Of a stretch of DNA of 12,657 nucleotides, positions 7,572 through 12,657 are shown one piece after another. The DNA comes from AWTP1-13 sp035714005 (GTDB lineage: Bacteria; Pseudomonadota; Alphaproteobacteria; Rhizobiales; Hyphomicrobiaceae): positions 1 to 12,657 of the forward strand of contig DASTMQ010000362.1 in the NCBI GenBank assembly GCA_035714005.1. The letters run 5' to 3'. The position numbers and the translations under genes are program-made. Each line of letters begins with the position of its first letter. The stretch's first letter is position 1. The notes beneath the pieces are model-generated. The model was given only the letters and a program-made list of their open reading frames with translations. It was not told the DNA's origin and did no database searches.

Positions 7572-8492
7572 TCATTGCTCCAATCTGATGCGTGGATCGA
7601 TCAGGGCATAAAGAATGTCGATCAGCAGGTTCACCAGCACGATCATGGTGCCGCCGAGCAGCACCACGGCCTGCACCACGGGAAAGTCGCGAAAGGTGAC
7701 GCCCTCGTAAAGCAGTCGACCGATGCCGGGCCAGGCGAAGACCGTTTCCACCACCACGGCAACGTTGATCATGATGACGAGGTTGACGCCCGCCAGCGTG
7801 AGCACCGGGATCAGGGCGTTCTTGAAGGCATGTTTGGCGATCACAAGCGACTGGGGCAGGCCCTTGAGGCGGGCGAGCTTGATGTACTCCGAACCCAGCA
7901 CCTCGAGCATGGAGGAGCGCGTCAGGCGCATATGCGCGGCGGCAAAATACCAGCCCAGCGCGAAGGCCGGCATCAGCAGATGCCACACGGTGCCGGAGCC
8001 CGACGAGGGCAGCCACCCCAGCGTGACGGAGAACACCAGGATGAGAACGAGGCCGACCCAGAACGAGGGCAGCGATAGGCCGAGCAGGGAAAACACCTTG
8101 CCGGCGCTATCCCAAAAGCCACCAACCCGCACGGCGGCAAGAATGCCGCTCGGGATGCCGATCAGAAGCGAGAACGTCATGGCCGCGATAGCCAGCAGCA
8201 GTGAGTTCGGCAGCCGCGACAGGTAGAGCTCGAGCACGGGCGTGCGATAGTAGAAGGAGTTGCCGAAATCGCCCTGCACTAGGCTCAGCATGAAGGTCCA
8301 GTATTGCACCCAGAGCGGCTGATCGAGGCCGAAGCGCTGGCGGATGGCATCGATGTCGGCTTGCGGTGCCCCCGGCTCCACCAGGAGCGTGGTCGGATCC
8401 CCGGTCACGCGCACGAACAGAAAGATCGTGAGCGACAACAACAACAGGGAGATCAGCGAATAGCCGAGCCGGCGGATGATATAGTGTGACAT
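7572..8492 (-). CDS. Peptide-type ABC transporter permease, DppB/OppB-like
   Basis: This 306-residue inner-membrane protein is the other half of the pore. The N-terminus MSHYIIRRLGYSL and first membrane helix are typical of DppB, followed by the periplasmic insert (LRQRFGLD-like text, here IRQRFGLDQP at about 50-59) and GDFGNSF. The cytoplasmic EAA loop is at about 202-229: EYIKLARLKG then KHAFKNALIP. It ends in YALIDPRIRL, the usual DppB tail. An ATG nine codons upstream is in frame, but AAGGAGA sits six bases before the ATG at 8492, so that start is chosen. The gene follows the binding-protein gene after 133 bases that hold a GC-rich hairpin, an arrangement often found when binding protein is needed in excess over permease. 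Confidence 0.95.
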   Translation of the reverse strand: MSHYIIRRLGYSLISLLLLSLTIFLFVRVTGDPTTLLVEPGAPQADIDAIRQRFGLDQPLWVQYWTFMLSLVQGDFGNSFYYRTPVLELYLSRLPNSLLLAIAAMTFSLLIGIPSGILAAVRVGGFWDSAGKVFSLLGLSLPSFWVGLVLILVFSVTLGWLPSSGSGTVWHLLMPAFALGWYFAAAHMRLTRSSMLEVLGSEYIKLARLKGLPQSLVIAKHAFKNALIPVLTLAGVNLVIMINVAVVVETVFAWPGIGRLLYEGVTFRDFPVVQAVVLLGGTMIVLVNLLIDILYALIDPRIRLEQ

Positions 8493-8525
8493 GCCGTCTC
8501 CTTCAGCGTACAGCGCCACGGCGGG

Positions 8526-8556
8526 CCGCGCCGCGGCGCCAAGGGGCGCGGCGCGG
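8526..8556 (-). repeat. 10-bp GC hairpin between binding-protein and permease genes
   Basis: CCGCGCCGCG (8526-8535) and CGCGGCGCGG (8547-8556) pair perfectly around 11 bases. No T-tract follows on the minus strand, so it is not a full terminator. Placed just after the binding-protein gene and before the permease, such stems in other transporter operons shield the upstream message from 3' decay and cut expression downstream. That role is inferred. Confidence 0.6.
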
Positions 8557-8625
8557 ATCGCCTATCGAAAGCAGGCTCACTGTCGGGCCGGGCCACATGC
8601 TGGCCTCCGCTCCTTGCGCCGGCGC

Positions 8626-10212
8626 CTACTTGGCCGCCAAGCTGACGTCCTCATAGGGGGCCGAGTAGGCATGGCCCGCGATCAGACCGAGGCCCGACTC
8701 GCCGACCCGTGGTCCGGCGCCGTTGAGAAAAGCCAGCTGCCACAGATGCGCATAGATTGTGCGCTCGTAGACGAGCTGTTGGATCTTGTGGAGCGTTGCC
8801 TCGCGCTTGCCGGCGTCGCGCTCACCCGCTTGGCTTTCAAACAAGGCGTCGAGGTCGGGATAGCTGCCATAAACGTAGGTGCCGCCCTTGACGACAAAGG
8901 CCTCGAGCCTGGTCGCGGCGTTGCCAAAGGCGCCGCTGGCGCCCTGGATCAGGTTCTTGTAGCTCTTCTCCCCATAGCCCTTGAAAAAGGCGGCGCGTTC
9001 CAGCGGTCTGAGTTTGGCGCGAATACCGACGGCCTGCAGGTTGTTGAGCACCGCCTCGGCCAGGTTGGCGTAGGAGGCGTCGCAGTAGTACTCGCCGGCA
9101 TCAAAGCCGTTGGCGTGACCCGCTTCGGCCAGAAGTTTCTTGGCGAGCTTCGGGTCGTAGCTGGGGGCGGGAGGCTGCCAGAAGTACTCGAAGGTGATGG
9201 GGACGATGCTGCCCGTGATCTTGGAGTGGCCAAGGGTGAGCGCCTGATTGATGCCATTGTGGTCAATGGCGAGGCTAGCCGCGCGGCGCACGCGTTCGTC
9301 GTGCCAGGGCGATTTGGGGTCCCATTGGTCGGCGAAATACAGCCAGAAGGGTGCTTGGATCACCGTCGGTTTGAGGGTGAGGCCCTTGCTGCGCTCGATC
9401 TCCTCGGCGAGCTCGCCGCGGATCGAATAGGCGATGTCGACTTCGCCGCGCTTGAGGGCGGCCAGGCGCGTGGCCTCATCGGGGATGACCCGGAAGATGA
9501 GGCGCTCGACGTTGGGCTTCTTGCGCCAGAAGGCCTCGAAGGCCTCCATGGTCAGTTCGAGGCCGGGCGTGAAGGAAACGAACTTGTATGGTCCAGCGCC
9601 GATCGGTGCTTTCTTGAAGCCCTCATCGCCGACCTTTTCCACGTAGGCCTTCGGCACGACCCAGGCCGCAGCCGTGGAGCTGGTATAAAACGTCATGAAG
9701 TCGGGCCAAGGCTGTTTGAGTTTGAAGACCACGCGGTTGCGGTCCGGGGTCTCGACGGCGGCGACGCGGTCCTTGAGGATCTTGTTGGAGGCGCCGCGGT
9801 AGCGCTCAAAGGAAAATTTGACGTCCTCGGCCGTCACCGGCTCGCCGTTGTGAAACTTGGCTCCCTCGCGCAGCACGAATTCGTAAGCGAGGCCGTCGTC
9901 GGACTGCGACCAGGACTTGGCCAGACTGGGCGCAAAGGCCTGGCCCGGCATCGGCTTCACCAGGGCGTCATGCAGGGCATAAAGCACCATGTAGGGCGTG
10001 ATGATCCCCGACATCTCGGCGGGATCAAACCAGGTCGGTGCCAGCGAGACGTGCACCCCCCAGGTCAGCTGGTTGGGGGACGGGCTTGCCGCGCGCGCCG
10101 CGCCGGTGCCGGCCGCGAGCAGCAGGGCGGCAATCAGCGTGACAAGATACCCGCCGAACATGCGGTAACCGATAGGCGTAGCCGGGCCTGCCCCGGCTCG
10201 TGTGGTAGCCAT
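8626..10212 (-). CDS. Family-5 periplasmic solute-binding protein of the ABC importer
   Basis: This 528-residue protein captures the solute in the periplasm and delivers it to the permeases. It starts with a Sec signal peptide (basic N-region, hydrophobic run around 20-35, likely cleavage after ARA at about 41). The bacterial extracellular family-5 region follows: WFDPAE, then PSLAKSWSQSDDGLAYEF, FVLREGAKFHNGEPVTAEDV and VKFSFERY, the classic DppA/OppA/NikA wording. Later it shows GAGPYKFV and the VRRAASLAIDH segment. Length is typical. The ATG at 10212 is supported by GAAGGG eight bases before it. It is the first gene of the minus-strand operon and is transcribed away from the deacetylase pair. 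Members bind peptides, nickel complexes, opines, glutathione and other amides, so 'peptide' is only the default guess. Confidence 0.94.
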   Translation of the reverse strand: MATTRAGAGPATPIGYRMFGGYLVTLIAALLLAAGTGAARAASPSPNQLTWGVHVSLAPTWFDPAEMSGIITPYMVLYALHDALVKPMPGQAFAPSLAKSWSQSDDGLAYEFVLREGAKFHNGEPVTAEDVKFSFERYRGASNKILKDRVAAVETPDRNRVVFKLKQPWPDFMTFYTSSTAAAWVVPKAYVEKVGDEGFKKAPIGAGPYKFVSFTPGLELTMEAFEAFWRKKPNVERLIFRVIPDEATRLAALKRGEVDIAYSIRGELAEEIERSKGLTLKPTVIQAPFWLYFADQWDPKSPWHDERVRRAASLAIDHNGINQALTLGHSKITGSIVPITFEYFWQPPAPSYDPKLAKKLLAEAGHANGFDAGEYYCDASYANLAEAVLNNLQAVGIRAKLRPLERAAFFKGYGEKSYKNLIQGASGAFGNAATRLEAFVVKGGTYVYGSYPDLDALFESQAGERDAGKREATLHKIQQLVYERTIYAHLWQLAFLNGAGPRVGESGLGLIAGHAYSAPYEDVSLAAK

Positions 10213-10467
10213 GGCGTTTTCCCTTCAACGGCGCCCGGAGGAGGGTGCTAGCTTTTTTGCCCGCGCCATCACTTTGGAGTAGTGCGGGTCCTCCCTGCGC
10301 GACGGACTTGTTGTTCGTTGCCTGGAGCGTTGATGGCCACTCCGGGTGAGGATAGTCTATTGCATTCGCGCGGCGGCGCACAGAGCCAAAGTCGGGGCTG
10401 CGGGCTGCCACCTTGGTAGTGCTTGCCTCAAACAGCGTCTGCGCGGTCTTGCTCAGGGGGCGGCCCC
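10213..10467. other. Divergent promoter region between transporter and deacetylase operons
   Basis: These 255 bases must hold the promoters of both operons. I find no regulator gene and no strong symmetrical operator. A weak forward promoter lies at 10330-10358. Near the transporter start, GCGCCC and GGGTGC pair (one G-U) just before TAGC and six T, resembling a weak plus-strand terminator that would stop antisense reading out of the binding-protein gene. An imperfect inverted repeat (CCCGC...GCGGG, about 10260-10288) follows it. Confidence 0.5.
10330..10358 (+). promoter_or_regulatory. Weak sigma-70-like promoter for the deacetylase operon
   Basis: TTGATG (10330-10335) and TAGTCT (10353-10358) are 17 bases apart, the ideal spacing, about 110 bases before the deacetylase ATG. 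The -35 matches TTGA but the -10 keeps only three consensus bases, so chance is possible. Confidence 0.25.
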
Positions 10468-11394
10468 ATGTCGGATAGCCTCAGCGCCGATAGGCTCGGC
10501 GCCGAATTGGCCGAGCTCAAAGCTGCGGCAGCGCACAATGGCGGCCGCCTTTGCCGCCTCGATGGCCTGCGCTGGCCCAGGGGCGCCCGGATCGCCGTCA
10601 ACATCACCGTCGACTTCGATGCCATGCTGTTGCGGCGGCTCAACAACGAGCCGCCCATGGAGTTGGCCAAGGGTGAATTCGGCGGGCGGGTGGGGATTTG
10701 GCGTTTGCTGGAGCTGTTTGAGGCCCACGCCATCAAGGCCACAATTTTCACGCCGGGCCGCATCTGCGAGCTCTATCCCGAGGCGCTGCGGGCGGCGGTC
10801 GCAGGCGGCCATGAGCTCGCCGATCACATGTGGGAGCACCGCGTGCCCAAGGAGCCCTCCCTTGCGCGCGATCATCTGTTGAAGACCGCAGCCGCGCTCA
10901 AGGCGATCAGCGGCCGGCGCCCGGTCGGCTCACGCAGCCATTATCCCGCCGCGCTGCTGCGCGAGGAGGGCTTTATCTACAACTCCCACGGTGCGCCGAG
11001 CCATCGGCCCTACTATGTGCTGGATGAGTGCGGGCGGCCGCTGGTGCTCGAACTGCCGTTCCACTTCGCCATCGACGATGCCATGTTCTTCAGTTTTGCC
11101 TGGTATCGAAGCGGCAACGCCGGGCAACGGCTGGCCGACACGGATCGGGTGTTCGACTTGTGGTTGGCCGCCTTCCAGCAGCAGTATCGGCAGGCGGGAT
11201 ATCTCAACATCTGCCTGCATCCGTTCGTGTCCGGGCGCGCCTTGCGCATTGCCATGCTCGATCGCTTGATCGCCGCCATGAAGGCTTCGCCGGGGGTTTG
11301 GTTTGCGAGCTGCGAGGAGGTGGCGCGGCACTGCCTGGCGGCCCACCCGGTCGGGGCTCCGGCCGCCGCCGCAACCTCGCCGTCAGGTGCCTAG
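10468..11394 (+). CDS. NodB-fold polysaccharide-deacetylase/PuuE-like hydrolase, first of a pair
   Basis: This 308-residue protein belongs to the carbohydrate-esterase-4 (NodB) superfamily, which also includes PuuE-type allantoinases and HpPgdA-like enzymes that act on amide or imide bonds rather than on polysaccharide. Motif 1 is NITVDFDA with D49 and D51; motif 2 is GHELADHMWEH with H120 and H124; the arginine motif is SRSHYP with R156; ELPFHFAIDD follows near 195; the late histidine is H251 in ICLHPF. The DxD wording and the absence of a signal peptide point to a cytoplasmic small-molecule hydrolase. The frame opens at a TTG upstream, but AGGGGG seven bases before the ATG at 10468 decides the start. 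It is the first gene of a two-gene operon, divergent from the transporter; the next gene starts two bases after its stop. Substrate unknown. Confidence 0.9.
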   Translation: MSDSLSADRLGAELAELKAAAAHNGGRLCRLDGLRWPRGARIAVNITVDFDAMLLRRLNNEPPMELAKGEFGGRVGIWRLLELFEAHAIKATIFTPGRICELYPEALRAAVAGGHELADHMWEHRVPKEPSLARDHLLKTAAALKAISGRRPVGSRSHYPAALLREEGFIYNSHGAPSHRPYYVLDECGRPLVLELPFHFAIDDAMFFSFAWYRSGNAGQRLADTDRVFDLWLAAFQQQYRQAGYLNICLHPFVSGRALRIAMLDRLIAAMKASPGVWFASCEEVARHCLAAHPVGAPAAAATSPSGA

Positions 11395-11396
11395 AG

Positions 11397-12332
11397 ATGC
11401 CGTGGAAGCAGGGCTATACGATTTCGGATGAGAAGAGCCTTGAGGATGCCGAGGTCCGCTGGCCCGACGGCAAACGCTGCGCCATCCACATCGTCGTCGA
11501 CTTGAGCGTGGCGAGCGGCGCAGAGGGCATTGGACCACGCGATCTGGCGAGCCCCGCCGCGCTGTTTGGCCTCAACGACGGCCTCGATTTGCTGCTGGAC
11601 GCGCTGGCCCGCCAGGCGCTGCGGGCAACCTTTGCGGTGCCGGCCGTGCTGGCGGAATGCTATCCCGATCGCATCAAGGAGATTGTCAGGCTCGGCCACG
11701 AGGTGGCGGCCCACGGCTTCAAGCATGAGGACGTGAGCGCCTTGAGCCGCGATGAGGAAAAAGCGCGCATCGCGCTCGCCACCGAGGTGCTGGGCGCCAT
11801 CAGCGGGGTGCGTCCGGCGGGATGGTTCGCGCTGCCGCGGCAGAAAGATGCCTTTGCCGGCGGGGCCATCAGCGCCAATACCGTGGCTCTATTGCTCGAA
11901 GCGGGCTACGACTATTTGGGCAACGGCCTCGCCGACGATCTGCCCCATTACTGGGTGACCGACTTCGCCAGCCGGCAAGCGATCCTGACGCTGCCCTACT
12001 ACTATCACTTCGACGATCAGTTCTTTTGCCTGTTTCCGACCGAGGGTACCGGGCTTGAAAATCCCGATGCGCTCTTGCGCAATTGGCGCGCGGAATTCGA
12101 TGCCCAGTATCGGCGCGGGCGGTTTTTCGGCATGACCCTGCACCCCCAGCACATCGGCTGGTGCCATCGCCTGGCGGGTTTAGAAGATTTTCTGGGCGGC
12201 CTCGCCGGTCGAGATCTGTGGAACCCTACCGGCGTGGAGTGTGCGCGCTACTGGATGGCGACCTACCCTGCCACGAGCAGCCTGAAGCTTGCGCCCAGCA
12301 TTTGGCAGGACTACCCGGGCAGCCTGAGCTGA
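11397..12332 (+). CDS. NodB-fold deacetylase-like protein with altered metal motif, second of a pair
   Basis: This 311-residue protein is a distant paralogue of the gene before it. Shared landmarks: motif 2 GHEVAAHGFKH with H106 and H110; a LP-aromatic segment (TLPYYYHFDDQFF, about 198-210) matching ELPFHFAIDDAMFF in the partner; and a late LHP (MTLHPQH, H249). Motif 1 reads IVVDLSVAS: D35 remains, but the Asp two residues later, a metal ligand in DxD members, is Ser37. It may be an altered enzyme or a non-catalytic partner. The ATG at 11397 follows the upstream stop by two bases, with AGGTG seven bases before it; the longer open frame upstream lies inside the partner gene and is discarded. 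It has no signal peptide, so it is cytoplasmic. Fold assignment is firm; activity is uncertain. Confidence 0.88.
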   Translation: MPWKQGYTISDEKSLEDAEVRWPDGKRCAIHIVVDLSVASGAEGIGPRDLASPAALFGLNDGLDLLLDALARQALRATFAVPAVLAECYPDRIKEIVRLGHEVAAHGFKHEDVSALSRDEEKARIALATEVLGAISGVRPAGWFALPRQKDAFAGGAISANTVALLLEAGYDYLGNGLADDLPHYWVTDFASRQAILTLPYYYHFDDQFFCLFPTEGTGLENPDALLRNWRAEFDAQYRRGRFFGMTLHPQHIGWCHRLAGLEDFLGGLAGRDLWNPTGVECARYWMATYPATSSLKLAPSIWQDYPGSLS

Positions 12333-12345
12333 GCGGTTTGTGTGC

Positions 12346-12399
12346 CTAGCGCGGCCCAAGCCGCACGCCGGCCATGGCTTCGTCGAGCCTGACGGCCAT
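12346..12399 (-). CDS. Possible 17-residue micro-ORF with perfect Shine-Dalgarno
   Basis: On the minus strand, AAGGAGG is followed after eight bases by ATG and a 17-codon frame ending in TAG: MAVRLDEAMAGVRLGPR. It lies 63 bases downstream of the HAD hydrolase stop and could be on the same message. The ribosome site is the best in this part of the window. No family is recognised. It may be a real small protein, the start of a gene lost by deletion or early stop, or chance. Confidence 0.25.
   Translation of the reverse strand: MAVRLDEAMAGVRLGPR
12351..12364. repeat. Short hairpin after the deacetylase operon
   Basis: GCGGC and GCCGC pair around CCAA, 19 bases after the second deacetylase stop. 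No T-tract follows, so if it helps end the forward message it does not look like a standard intrinsic terminator. It overlaps the end of the reverse micro-ORF. Confidence 0.3.
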
Positions 12400-12462
12400 A
12401 CGAGCTGCCTCCTTGTCGTTGTGGTTGCAGGTCTAGCCGTGCCGCCGCGGCGACGGGGATTG

Positions 12463-12657
12463 CTAGGATTGGTCCGCGGCGGCGAGGTGCACGCCGAAAT
12501 CGCCGAGTGCCGCTTTTATCCCGGCCGCCGTCGTCACCTCGACCGCCATCAGGCCGCAGGCCCGCGCGCCGGCAACGTTCTCGGCGCTGTCATCGAAAAA
12601 AAGCACGCGGTCGGGCGCGAGCCCCATGTCCGCCACCACGGCGCGAAAGGCCGCCGG
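12463..12657 (-). CDS. HAD-superfamily hydrolase, C-terminal part (runs off right edge)
   Basis: Only the last 64 residues are in the window; the N-terminus with the catalytic DxD motif lies beyond 12657. The visible text carries the late HAD motif: DRVLFFDDSAENVAGARA with the paired Asp at visible residues 22-23, then CGLMAVEV, as in the phosphoglycolate-phosphatase and epoxide-hydrolase-N groups (motif 4, magnesium binding). Members are mostly small phosphatases acting on sugar phosphates, nucleotides or phosphoglycolate. The frame ends at TAG (12465-12463). It is convergent with the deacetylase operon. The specific substrate cannot be told from this fragment. Confidence 0.85.
   Translation of the reverse strand, partial: PAAFRAVVADMGLAPDRVLFFDDSAENVAGARACGLMAVEVTTAAGIKAALGDFGVHLAAADQS

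Noticed and set aside
8491..10251. A 586-codon forward frame opposite the binding-protein gene, longer than the real gene
   Set aside because: Arises from GC-rich codon bias; it shows no family motif, while the reverse strand encodes a complete family-5 binding protein with signal peptide.
10225..10258. Plus-strand stem followed by six T in the transporter leader, as a terminator
   Set aside because: Stem of six pairs includes a G-U and is four bases from the T-run; no forward transcript from this side is known to need it, so it is only noted in the intergenic entry.
10423..10467. Fifteen-residue upstream extension of the first deacetylase-like gene
   Set aside because: Begins with TTG and runs through the strong ribosome site that serves the ATG at 10468.
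11028..11396. Long N-terminal extension of the second deacetylase-like protein
   Set aside because: Lies entirely within the preceding gene in another frame; the ATG at 11397 has its own ribosome site and the family N-terminus.

Overview
The window is uniformly GC-rich, tightly packed bacterial chromosome DNA. Codons favour G or C at the third position, which opens long spurious reading frames on the opposite strands. The gene set (family-5 solute-binding protein with a Dpp/Opp-type ABC transporter, NodB-fold deacetylase-like pair, COG0402-type amidohydrolase, PsiF-repeat protein) suggests a proteobacterium, most likely an alphaproteobacterium. That placement is inference from gene content and composition, not from a phylogenetic marker. 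I see no rRNA, tRNA, CRISPR array, phage gene, transposase or insertion sequence.

Left part (1-4513): a forward metal-dependent amidohydrolase (116-1558) meets a reverse two-lobed cupin protein (1555-2241); their stop codons share one CTAG palindrome. Next come a reverse secreted or lipid-anchored alpha/beta hydrolase (2330-3313), a 326-base gap holding a hairpin and a possible Pho box, and a forward small exported PsiF-repeat protein (3640-3843) with hairpins and a T-tract behind it. A reverse GNAT acetyltransferase (4000-4455) follows; a terminator just upstream fixes its start.

Centre (4489-10212): a complete reverse-strand operon for uptake of peptides or similar solutes. In transcription order it encodes a periplasmic binding protein, a GC-rich intergenic hairpin, two permeases (DppB-like, DppC-like) and two ATPases (DppD-like, DppF-like), and it ends at a strong intrinsic terminator (4489-4513). 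Gaps are very short (4 bases, 31 bases, and a one-base TAATG overlap), so the subunits are probably translationally coupled.

Right part (10213-12657): a 255-base divergent promoter region separates the transporter from a forward two-gene operon of NodB/PuuE-like deacetylase-family proteins only 2 bases apart. The first keeps the Asp-x-Asp and His-x3-His metal motifs. The second keeps the histidines but has Ser where the second Asp should be. Beyond it are a 17-codon reverse micro-ORF with a perfect Shine-Dalgarno sequence, and the C-terminal 64 residues of a reverse HAD-superfamily hydrolase running off the right edge.

How the genes may work together: the divergent transporter and deacetylase pair look like one uptake-and-hydrolysis module. 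The binding protein would deliver a peptide-like or amide solute, the ABC transporter would import it, and the deacetylase-like proteins would cleave a C-N bond in the cytoplasm, since neither has a signal peptide. The amidohydrolase could be a further hydrolytic step but lies about 3 kb beyond the transporter's terminator, so that link is weaker. The substrate cannot be read from the sequence.
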